Source of the DNA: an uncultured Acidimicrobiia bacterium
Lineage (GTDB): Bacteria; Actinomycetota; Acidimicrobiia; IMCC26256; CALEDW01
NCBI GenBank assembly: GCA_937949585.1
Contig: CALEDW010000154.1
Coordinates: 1 to 9,211, forward strand
DNA length: 9,211 bases
Direction: 5' to 3'
Positions 1-5,680 of this stretch are shown piece after piece; positions within the stretch are counted from its first letter, which is position 1; the number at the start of each line of letters is the position of its first letter. Made by a program: the position numbers and the translations under genes. Under the pieces are notes generated by a model. That model did no database searches. It had not been told where the DNA came from and was given only the letters and a program-made list of their open reading frames with translations.

Positions 1-1449
1 CTCAGCCAGCGTCCGCCGGTCGACCTTGTCCATGGCGGTGAGCGGCAAGGCCTCCAGCACCACCAGGTCGTCGGGCAGCTTGTGGCGGGCGAGACGGTCA
101 GCGCCGTAGGCGCGCAGCTCGGCGAGCGTCGGCGGCCGGGCACCGGCGGCCGGCACGATGCAGGCCACCCCGACCTCGCCCATCACCGGGTCGGGGCGGG
201 CCACCACCGCCACCGCCTCCACCGCGGGGTGGTCGGCGAGCACCGCCTCCACCTCGACGGGGTGCACGTTCTCACCGCCGCGCACGTAGCGCTCCGAGGT
301 GCGTCCCACCAGGTGCAACCGACCGCGGTCGTCGAGCCATCCCAGGTCGCCGGTGCGCACGAACCCGTCGGAGGTGAACGCCGCCGCGGTCGCCTCGGGG
401 TCGCGCCAGTAGCCGGACATCACGGCCGGCGAGCGCAGGCACACCTCCCCGACCTCCCCGGCCGGCACGTCGCGTCCGTCCGGGTCGCGCAGCGCCAGCT
501 CCACGCCCGGATGGGGGCGGCCCACCGAGACCACCGCGTCCTCCTCCGGGTCGTCGAAGCCGGTGCCCAACCCGATCCCGGCCTCGGTACACGAGTAGCG
601 GGTGGCCAGCGCGGCGTCGAAGCGGTCGCGGATCCGGTGTGCCAGCTCGGGGGTGAGTGGGCCGCCACCGGTGACCACGAACCGCACGCTGCGCAGGTCG
701 GTGCGGTCGAAGTCGGGATGGGCGAGCATGAGCGCCAACTGGGCCGGGACCCCGGCCACCGTGGTCATCCGGTGCTCCGCGGTGGTGGCCAGGGCCCGGC
801 CGGCGTCGAAGCGCCGGTGGATCCACGTGGTGCCGCCGCGACGCAGGCTCGCGCAGATCTTGGTCATGAACCCCAGGTGCGCGAACGAGGTGGCGGCCAG
901 GCTGCGACCCCCGTCACCCCAGCGTTCGCCGACGTCGACGGCGGTGATCGCCGCCAGCTGGCGATTCGTGTACACCGCGCCCTTCGGCAGGCCGGTCGTG
1001 CCCGAGGTGAACACGATCGCCACCGGCCGGTCGGGGTCGTCGGGCAGGTCCGGAACCGCGGCCCCCGTGCGCCGGCCTCGGCGGATGAGTTCGTCGGCGC
1101 CCACCGCCGCCCAGCCGTCGGGGACCTCTGCGTCGGCGGCGACGACGAGGCGGGGCCCGGCCCGCTCCAGCAGGGCCGCCCGTTCGGGGAGCGTGAGCCG
1201 GACGTTGACGCCCGCGGTGATCGCCCCCACCTTGGCCGCCGCCACGTAGGTGCACACGTAGGCGAGGCCCGGCGGGGCGACGACGGCCACCACGTCCCCC
1301 GGCCGCACCCCCGCGGCGAGCAGCCCGGCGGCGAGGTGGTCGCTGCGCCGGTCGAGCTCGGCGTAGCCGAGCGGCTCCCCGCCGTCGTCGACGTAGGCGG
1401 TAGCATCGCCGAACCGGCGGGCGGCCTGCCGCGTCGTGGTCGGGATCAT
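1..1449 (-). CDS. Acyl-CoA synthetase / AMP-dependent ligase (ANL superfamily), C-terminus cut by window edge
   Basis: Predicted to activate a carboxylic acid to its acyl-CoA through an acyl-adenylate, using ATP and CoA in the cytoplasm. The 483 visible codons contain the ATP/AMP-binding P-loop TSGTTGLPKG (residues 148-157), a YSCTE motif in the usual YGxTE position (285-289), RTGDLG with the ribose-binding Asp (365-370), the hinge region beginning GRTSERY (382-388), the C-terminal GGENVHPVEVE segment (391-401), and the catalytic lysine Lys475 in DKVDRRTL. No stop is reached before base 1; by family length only a few residues should be missing. ATG at 1449 is chosen because the residues straight after it (RQAARRFGDATAY) match the family N-terminus and the next start is near residue 48. 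Its start overlaps the divergent TetR start, and only a weak GAGG lies just upstream. Family call is firm. Chain length or substrate (fatty, steroid-derived, aromatic) cannot be read. The YSCTE variant is mildly unusual. Confidence 0.93.
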   Translation of the reverse strand, partial: MIPTTTRQAARRFGDATAYVDDGGEPLGYAELDRRSDHLAAGLLAAGVRPGDVVAVVAPPGLAYVCTYVAAAKVGAITAGVNVRLTLPERAALLERAGPRLVVAADAEVPDGWAAVGADELIRRGRRTGAAVPDLPDDPDRPVAIVFTSGTTGLPKGAVYTNRQLAAITAVDVGERWGDGGRSLAATSFAHLGFMTKICASLRRGGTTWIHRRFDAGRALATTAEHRMTTVAGVPAQLALMLAHPDFDRTDLRSVRFVVTGGGPLTPELAHRIRDRFDAALATRYSCTEAGIGLGTGFDDPEEDAVVSVGRPHPGVELALRDPDGRDVPAGEVGEVCLRSPAVMSGYWRDPEATAAAFTSDGFVRTGDLGWLDDRGRLHLVGRTSERYVRGGENVHPVEVEAVLADHPAVEAVAVVARPDPVMGEVGVACIVPAAGARPPTLAELRAYGADRLARHKLPDDLVVLEALPLTAMDKVDRRTLAE

Positions 1450-1450
1450 G
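1447..1450. promoter_or_regulatory. Overlapping divergent start codons (CATG)
   Basis: The sequence CATG holds the minus-strand ATG of the acyl-CoA synthetase (1449-1447) and the plus-strand ATG of the TetR gene (1448-1450). Neither gene has a plausible later start, so any promoter for one gene must lie inside the coding sequence of the other. No clear operator palindrome is seen within about 50 bases on either side. Confidence 0.75.
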
Positions 1451-2095
1451 GCCTCAGGATCGCACACCTCCACCAGCCGGGCGCAGGCCCCGACCGCCGG
1501 GCGGTCGCGGGCGCTGCGGGCCCAGGGGCAGCGCACCCGGCTGCGGTTGTGCCGTGCCGGGCTGGCGGTGTTCAACCGACGCGGCTACCACCGCAGCCGG
1601 GTGGAGGACATCGTGCGGGAGGCCCGTACCTCCCACGGGACCTTCTACCTCTACTTCGGCAACAAGGAGGACCTGCTCGCTGCGCTCGCCTCCGAGTGCG
1701 CGGCCGAGCTGCGCGCGGTGGCCGCCGGGCTGCCGGCGCGCCTCGACACCCCCGACGGAGAGGCGGCGACGGTGGCGTTCGTGGCGGCGTTCCTCGCCAC
1801 CTACCGGGCCCACGCGGGGGTGATCCGGGCCTGGATGGAGGGAGGGGTCACCGACCGGGACACGAACCGGCTCGGGGTCCGTACCTTCACCCACATCGCC
1901 ACCGAACTCGAGCGACGGCTCCCGGGCCGCCGGTCGCCGGCGGCGCGGCGGGCCCGGGTGGCGGCGCTCATGGCGATGCTGGAGCGCAGCGCCTACGCCC
2001 TCACCTCGCGTGACCTGGTGCCCGGCGGCGACGGCGACCGGGTCGCGGCGACCACCCTCGGGCGGCTCGTGCACCGCGGGTTCTTCGCCGCCTGA
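1448..2095 (+). CDS. TetR/AcrR-family transcriptional regulator
   Basis: A 215-residue one-component regulator of usual TetR size. A basic, low-complexity N-terminal stretch (1-30) precedes the TetR DNA-binding domain: helix 1 around RLRLCRAGLAVFNRRGY (31-47), then the helix-turn-helix through VEDIVREARTSHGTFYLYF (52-70), with the typical FxxKEDLL continuation (70-77). The rest (about 80-215) would be the helical ligand-binding and dimerisation domain. ATG 1448 is used; an in-frame GTG at 1436 would add four residues. No later start leaves helix 1 intact. No Shine-Dalgarno sequence is visible, so a leaderless mRNA is likely. It sits between the CoA ligase and the thiolase operon, so it probably senses an acyl-CoA or other pathway intermediate and represses the neighbours. 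The palindrome at 5113-5126 is the best candidate target, but that link is inferred. Confidence 0.93.
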   Translation: MASGSHTSTSRAQAPTAGRSRALRAQGQRTRLRLCRAGLAVFNRRGYHRSRVEDIVREARTSHGTFYLYFGNKEDLLAALASECAAELRAVAAGLPARLDTPDGEAATVAFVAAFLATYRAHAGVIRAWMEGGVTDRDTNRLGVRTFTHIATELERRLPGRRSPAARRARVAALMAMLERSAYALTSRDLVPGGDGDRVAATTLGRLVHRGFFAA

Positions 2096-2128
2096 GCCGT
2101 CGGGTCGGCCTCCCCCGCCGGCGGCGGT

Positions 2129-2147
2129 GCCCCGGCGTGCCCGGGGC
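2129..2147. terminator. GC-rich hairpin between convergent genes, candidate bidirectional terminator
   Basis: GCCCCGG (2129-2135) and CCGGGGC (2141-2147) form a perfect 7-bp stem around the 5-nt loop CGTGC. It lies in the 64-bp gap between the end of the TetR gene (2095) and the stop of the convergent thiolase-like gene (2160). There is no T-tract, as is common for hairpin terminators in high-GC actinobacteria. Position and perfect stem support the call; function is inferred. Confidence 0.5.
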
Positions 2148-2159
2148 CCACCACCCGAT

Positions 2160-3305
2160 TCAGTCGACGCCGAGCAGCAGCGTCGCCGCGGAGGAGAACC
2201 ACCCCCCGGTCCCGTTGCAGCAGGCGATCCGGGCGCCGGGGACCTGGCGCCCGGTAGCCTCCCCCCGCAGCTGGCGCACCGCCTCCACCATGAGGAACAT
2301 GCCCCGCATTCCCGGGTGGCAGGCCGACAGGCCGCCGCCGTCGGTGTTGGTGGGCAGGCGCCCGTCGAGGCGCAGCGTGCCGCCCTCCACGAACGGGCCG
2401 CCCTCACCCGGTCCGCAGAACCCGAGCGCCTCGAGGCTGAGCAGCACCATCGGGGTGAACGCGTCGTAGATCTCGCAGACGTCCACGTCCTCGGGGCGTA
2501 GCCCGGCCCGGGCGAACGCCAGCGCTCCGGACCGGCGGGCCGGCGAGTCGGTGAAGTCCGGCCACTCGCTCATCGTGGTGTGGCTCGAGGCCGACCCGGT
2601 GCCCAGCACCCACACCGGGGGCTTGGACAGATCGCGGGCCCGGTCGGCGCCGGTGAGCACCACCGCCCCGCCGCCGTCGGAGCGGATGCAGCAGTGCAAC
2701 TTCGTGAGCGGGTCGGCGATCATGGGCGACGCCGCCACGTCGTCGATCGTGATCGGGTCGCGGTAGTAGGCGTCCGGGTTGCGCGACGCGTTGGCCCGGG
2801 CCGCCACCGCGATCTCGGCCAGCTGCTCGATCGTGGTGCCGTAGGTGTGCATGTGCCGGCGGGCCACCATGGCGTACTTCGAGATGAGGGTGTGCCCGTG
2901 CGGCACCTCGAACTGCACCGGGCCCCGGGTCCCGAACGACAGGTTGGCCGAGCGGCGGCGGGCCTTCAGGTCGGCCCGGGCGGTGGAGCCGTAGGCGAGC
3001 ACCACCACCTCGGCGTGTCCGGCCGCGATGGCCGCCACGGCGTGCTCGGCCATCACCAGCCAGGTGCTGCCTCCCACGCCGGTGCCGTCGACCCAGGTGG
3101 GCCGCAGCCCCAGGTACTCGGCCACCTCCACGGGGGCCAGCAGCCCGCAGCCCGTGGAGCCGAACCCGTCGACGTCGTCCTTGGTCAGCCCGGCGTCGGC
3201 CAACGCCCGGGCGACACCCTGCTGGTGCAGCTCGAAGGGCGTTGTGTCGTCGACGCGGCCGCAGTCGGACAGGGCGGCGCCGACGATCGCCACCGCCCGG
3301 TTCAC
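2160..3305 (-). CDS. SCP2/Ltp-type thiolase-like protein (lipid-transfer-protein thiolase family)
   Basis: A 381-residue thiolase-superfamily protein of the SCP-x/Ltp type. Diagnostic segments are EIYDAFTPMVL (278-288), LPTNTDGGGLSACHPG (317-332), the VRQLRGEATGRQV block (343-355) and ACCNGTGGWFSSA near the C-terminus (361-373). His330 and Cys363 match the canonical thiolase His and second Cys. The N-terminal nucleophile Cys is absent: the aligned stretch is GVGGSTWL (76-83), with Gly79/Ser80 there, and the usual Asn of NEAF is Tyr280. Some relatives (for example Ltp2, a steroid side-chain retro-aldolase that works with a DUF35 partner) are aldolases, so the reaction may be C-C cleavage without a cysteine; no DUF35 partner is in the window. 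Start GTG 3305 overlaps the upstream crotonase stop as GTGA; an upstream in-frame start at 3443 would lie deep inside that gene. Last gene of the SDR-crotonase-thiolase operon. Confidence 0.88.
   Translation of the reverse strand: MNRAVAIVGAALSDCGRVDDTTPFELHQQGVARALADAGLTKDDVDGFGSTGCGLLAPVEVAEYLGLRPTWVDGTGVGGSTWLVMAEHAVAAIAAGHAEVVVLAYGSTARADLKARRRSANLSFGTRGPVQFEVPHGHTLISKYAMVARRHMHTYGTTIEQLAEIAVAARANASRNPDAYYRDPITIDDVAASPMIADPLTKLHCCIRSDGGGAVVLTGADRARDLSKPPVWVLGTGSASSHTTMSEWPDFTDSPARRSGALAFARAGLRPEDVDVCEIYDAFTPMVLLSLEALGFCGPGEGGPFVEGGTLRLDGRLPTNTDGGGLSACHPGMRGMFLMVEAVRQLRGEATGRQVPGARIACCNGTGGWFSSAATLLLGVD
3302..3305 (-). other. GTGA stop/start overlap between crotonase and thiolase genes
   Basis: On the minus strand the thiolase GTG start (3305-3303) overlaps the crotonase TGA stop (3304-3302). 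Such 4-bp overlaps are typical of translationally coupled operon genes and fix the thiolase start here. Confidence 0.8.
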
Positions 3306-4138
3306 CGGAGCCTCCACTCGGGTCGGCGCCCCGACTCGAACGCGGCCTGGCCCTCGGCGATCGAGTCGGGTGAGGTCCCCAGGCCCACGAAGGCGTATGC
3401 GAGCGACAGGGCCCGCCGGGCTCCCAGCTCCCGGGCCGTCCACAGCGCCCGCAGGGTTCCTTGCACCGCCAGCGGCGGTTGGGCGGCGATCACCCCAGCG
3501 GCCCAGCGGGCCCGATCCATGAGCTCGGCGGCCGGGACCACCTCCGACACGAGGCCGATCTCGTGTGCCCGACGGGCCGAGAGCCGCTCATGGTTGCCGA
3601 GCAGGCTGAGCCGCATGATCTCGGCGAACGGCATGAGCCCGGCCAGGTGCATCGGCTCGAACGCCGCGGTCATGCCGTAGGTGACGTGGGGGTCGAAGAA
3701 GGTGGCGTGCTCGGCGGCGATGATGAACTCCACCTCGCCGAGCATGTAGAACGCCCCGCCGCAGGCGATGCCGTTCACCGCGGCGATGACCGGCTTCCAC
3801 AGGTCGCACGCCTTCGGTCCGATCTGGGCGCCCGGGTCGTTGAACATGAACGGGGTGCTGCCCGAACCGACGAGGTCGGGGTCGGGCTGCTCGTCCGGCC
3901 GGTCGCCCATCTGCTCGAACCGGTCGATGCCCGAGCAGAACGCCCGGTCGCCGGCGCCGGTGAGGATCACGGCCCGCACCGGGTCGTGGCGACGCAGCGC
4001 CCGCCACACCGCGGCCAGCTCCCGCTGCATCGCGGCGTTGAACGCGTTGAGGCGCTCGGGCCGGTTCAGGGTGACCACGGCGACGCCGTCGTCGCCCTCG
4101 GTGTAGTGCAGGGTCTCGAGCTCGGCGGGGACGGCCAC
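3302..4138 (-). CDS. Crotonase-fold protein (enoyl-CoA hydratase/isomerase family), non-canonical active site
   Basis: A 278-residue crotonase-superfamily protein. It has VVTLNRPERLNAFN (21-34), the first oxyanion-hole region AFCSGID (66-72), the second one VNGIACGG (121-128), and LSARRAHEIGLVSEVV (186-201). Aligned without gaps to rat mitochondrial enoyl-CoA hydratase from KPVIAAVNG onward, the two catalytic glutamates (Glu144 and Glu164) are replaced by Tyr131 and His151 (FDPHVTYG in place of GQPEILLG). The acyl-CoA-binding fold and oxyanion hole are kept, so it should bind CoA thioesters but is unlikely to be a standard hydratase. Isomerase, hydrolase or ring/chain-cleaving roles are possible. 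GTG 4138 is the only sensible start: the stop of the preceding SDR (TGA, 4147-4145) is in frame 6 nt upstream. No clear ribosome site is seen, so translation is probably coupled to the SDR. Its end overlaps the thiolase start by 4 bp. Confidence 0.9.
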   Translation of the reverse strand: MAVPAELETLHYTEGDDGVAVVTLNRPERLNAFNAAMQRELAAVWRALRRHDPVRAVILTGAGDRAFCSGIDRFEQMGDRPDEQPDPDLVGSGSTPFMFNDPGAQIGPKACDLWKPVIAAVNGIACGGAFYMLGEVEFIIAAEHATFFDPHVTYGMTAAFEPMHLAGLMPFAEIMRLSLLGNHERLSARRAHEIGLVSEVVPAAELMDRARWAAGVIAAQPPLAVQGTLRALWTARELGARRALSLAYAFVGLGTSPDSIAEGQAAFESGRRPEWRLR

Positions 4139-4144
4139 GGCGAC

Positions 4145-5083
4145 TCAGGCCCGGCGCTGGGCGTCGATGCCCGGGTTCATCGTACGGAAGTGGTAGCGGC
4201 CGAGGATCCGGCCCACGTCGGCCGGGTCCCACTGGGTGGGGTTGCCCTCCCGGTCGGTGGCGAAGAACTCCTCGCCCATCTGCCACGGCTGGTAGACGCA
4301 CAGCGAGTTGCCGACCATGCGCAGCACCTGCCCGGTGACCGGCTTCGACTCGTCGGAGGCGAGCCACACCACCGCCGGTGCCGAGTTCATCGGGTTCATG
4401 GGGTTGAAGGTCTCGTAGTCCTCGGGGTTGCGGACCTCGATGTCGCGCATCGCCTGGGCCACCATCCGGGTGAAGCCGCCGGGGCCGATCGCGTTGACCC
4501 GGACGCCGTAGCGGGCCAGTTCCAGGCTGGCGATGATCGTCATCGCCGCGATCCCCGCCTTGGCCGCGCCGTAGTTGATCTGGCTGGCCTGGCCCTGCAG
4601 GCCTGCCGAGGAGACGGTGTTGACGACCGAAGCCGAGGGCCGGCGCCCGGCCTTCGACTCGTTGCGCCAGTACACCGAGGCGTGGTGCATGGTGTTCCAG
4701 GTGCCGTAGAGGTGCACCTTGACCACCGCGTCGAAGTCCTCGGGGGTCATGGAGAACATCATCCGGTCGCGCAGGATGCCGGCGTTGTTCACCAGCACGT
4801 CGAGGCGGCCGTAGGTGTCGAGCGCGGTTCGGATGATGTTGGCGGCGCCGGCGAAGTCGGAGACGTCGTCGAAGTTCGCCACCGCCTCCCCGCCCCGGGA
4901 CCGGATCACCTCGACGACCTCCTCGGCCACCCGTGTGTCGCCGCCGCCCTCCCCGGCCACCGAGCCGCCCAGGTCGTTCACCACCACCTTGGCGCCGTGC
5001 GCGGCCAGCAGGACCGCCTCGCCGCGTCCCACGCCGTTGCCGGCCCCGGTGACGATCGCGACCTTCCCGTCCAGCATGCCCAT
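4145..5083 (-). CDS. SDR-family (3R)-hydroxyacyl-CoA dehydrogenase-like (MFE-2/HSD17B4-type SDR)
   Basis: A 312-residue classical short-chain dehydrogenase/reductase. The cofactor motif TGAGNGVG is at 12-19, VVVNDLGG with Asp37 after beta-2 favours NAD(H), NNAG is at 99-102, and the catalytic residues are Ser158, Tyr171 and Lys175 (YGAAK). The NDLGG signature, the long loop after it and the VKVHLYGTW helix (122-129) resemble the SDR domain of peroxisomal multifunctional enzyme 2, so oxidation of a 3-hydroxyacyl-CoA is the likely reaction. It is about 50 residues longer than a minimal SDR, with a C-terminal extension (about 262-312) containing YQPWQMGEEFF. Start ATG 5083 is supported by GGAAGGAG with a 10-nt spacer; a second ATG two codons later fits less well. 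First gene of the minus-strand operon; the crotonase start follows 6 nt after its stop. It faces the MaoC gene across a 70-bp divergent control region. Confidence 0.93.
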   Translation of the reverse strand: MGMLDGKVAIVTGAGNGVGRGEAVLLAAHGAKVVVNDLGGSVAGEGGGDTRVAEEVVEVIRSRGGEAVANFDDVSDFAGAANIIRTALDTYGRLDVLVNNAGILRDRMMFSMTPEDFDAVVKVHLYGTWNTMHHASVYWRNESKAGRRPSASVVNTVSSAGLQGQASQINYGAAKAGIAAMTIIASLELARYGVRVNAIGPGGFTRMVAQAMRDIEVRNPEDYETFNPMNPMNSAPAVVWLASDESKPVTGQVLRMVGNSLCVYQPWQMGEEFFATDREGNPTQWDPADVGRILGRYHFRTMNPGIDAQRRA

Positions 5084-5093
5084 TTGCGCGTTG

Positions 5094-5101
5094 CTCCTTC
5101 C
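5094..5101 (-). promoter_or_regulatory. Shine-Dalgarno sequence of the MFE-2-type SDR gene
   Basis: The minus strand reads GGAAGGAG here, 10 nt before ATG 5083. It is one of only two strong ribosome-binding sites seen in the window and fixes the start of the first operon gene. Confidence 0.75.
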
Positions 5102-5112
5102 GCCCAGAAAAC

Positions 5113-5126
5113 TGACGTCGGCGTCA
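5113..5126. promoter_or_regulatory. Candidate operator palindrome TGACG-N4-CGTCA in the divergent control region
   Basis: The sequence TGACGTCGGCGTCA is an inverted repeat with perfect 5-bp arms and a central CG. It lies midway in the 70-bp gap between the divergent SDR (minus, 5083) and MaoC (plus, 5154) genes. A palindrome of this size between divergent catabolic operons fits a TetR-family operator that controls both sides, and the TetR gene at 1448-2095 is the natural candidate. On the minus strand a TAGGTT hexamer (5131-5126), which fits a TANNNT -10 element, overlaps its edge, but I cannot assign a convincing -35. Palindrome is seen; binding is inferred. Confidence 0.55.
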
Positions 5127-5141
5127 ACCTAGCGCGCGACC

Positions 5142-5148
5142 GGAGGGG
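5142..5148 (+). promoter_or_regulatory. Shine-Dalgarno sequence of the MaoC-like gene
   Basis: GGAGGGG lies 5 nt before ATG 5154. It decides the start: an alternative in-frame GTG at 5148 would fall on the end of the Shine-Dalgarno sequence itself. Confidence 0.75.
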
Positions 5149-5153
5149 TGCAC

Positions 5154-5678
5154 ATGGGCGTGGACCGAAGCGTGATCGGCAAGCCCACCGGGGCCTGGAA
5201 GGTGACGGTGGAGCGCGGCCCGGTGATGCGCTTCGCCGAGGCGGTCTGCGACGACAACCCGATCTACCGCGACGTGCGGGTGGCCCGGGAGGCCGGCTTC
5301 GCTCACATCCCCGCGCCGCCGACGTTCACGTTCGCGATGTCGTTCTGGGGTGCGTTCGCCGAGGAGCAGCCGCCCGACCCCTCCGGTGGGCAGAACCCGA
5401 TGCACGCCATCATGGGCGAGCTGTTCGGCAAGGGCGCGCTCGTCCTGCACGGCGAGCAGGAGTTCACCTACCACCGCCCGGTGGTCGTGGGCGACACGCT
5501 CACCGGTGAGGGCCGCATCGTCGACGTGTACGAGAAGGAGTCCGGCACCGCCCACATGACCTTCGTGGTGGTCGAGACCACCTGGCGGGACGCCGCCGGC
5601 GGCGAGCCGGTGGTCACCGAGCGGTTCAACCTCATCGCCCGGCTGCGCACGGACGCCCCGGCACCCGCGGGGGACTGA
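5154..5678 (+). CDS. MaoC N-terminal-type (FAS1-like dehydratase, HadA/HadC-like) hot-dog protein
   Basis: A 174-residue single hot-dog-fold protein of the MaoC_dehydrat_N type. Segments typical of the family are VGKPTGAWKV-like N-terminus (IGKPTGAWKV, 8-17), RFAEAVCDDNPIYRD (26-40), AREAGFAHIPAPPTFTF (44-60), LHGEQEFTYHRPVVVGDTL (98-116) and a C-terminal strand GEPVVTERFNLIAR (150-163). The R-hydratase motif GDxNPxH is degenerate here: Asp33, Asn35 and Pro36 remain, but the catalytic His is Tyr38. Proteins of this type usually act as the non-catalytic, substrate-binding half of a heterodimer with a catalytic MaoC partner (as HadA/HadC with HadB); no such partner is in the window. Start ATG 5154 follows a strong ribosome site. 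It is the first gene of a plus-strand pair with the SDR 2 nt downstream. A role in 2-enoyl-CoA hydration is likely but not shown. Confidence 0.87.
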   Translation: MGVDRSVIGKPTGAWKVTVERGPVMRFAEAVCDDNPIYRDVRVAREAGFAHIPAPPTFTFAMSFWGAFAEEQPPDPSGGQNPMHAIMGELFGKGALVLHGEQEFTYHRPVVVGDTLTGEGRIVDVYEKESGTAHMTFVVVETTWRDAAGGEPVVTERFNLIARLRTDAPAPAGD

Positions 5679-5680
5679 GC

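Noticed and set aside
82..2013. 643-codon plus-strand open frame across the acyl-CoA synthetase and TetR region
   Set aside because: It is antisense to the synthetase, which has a full set of ANL motifs, and overlaps TetR in another frame. Its translation is low-complexity His/Arg/Gly/Ala, typical of a shadow frame in GC-rich DNA.
3306..3443. Longer thiolase N-terminus starting at 3443
   Set aside because: The extra 46 residues are Arg/Gly/Pro-rich and overlap the conserved end of the crotonase gene. The GTGA overlap at 3305 places the start exactly where thiolase-family proteins begin.
5148..5153. MaoC-like gene starting at GTG 5148
   Set aside because: This codon overlaps the GGAGGGG ribosome site; ATG 5154 has proper spacing.
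3461..5509. 682-codon plus-strand open frame
   Set aside because: It lies antisense to the crotonase and SDR genes and runs into the MaoC gene in the wrong frame. It has no recognisable domain and a His/Val/Gly/Arg-biased composition.
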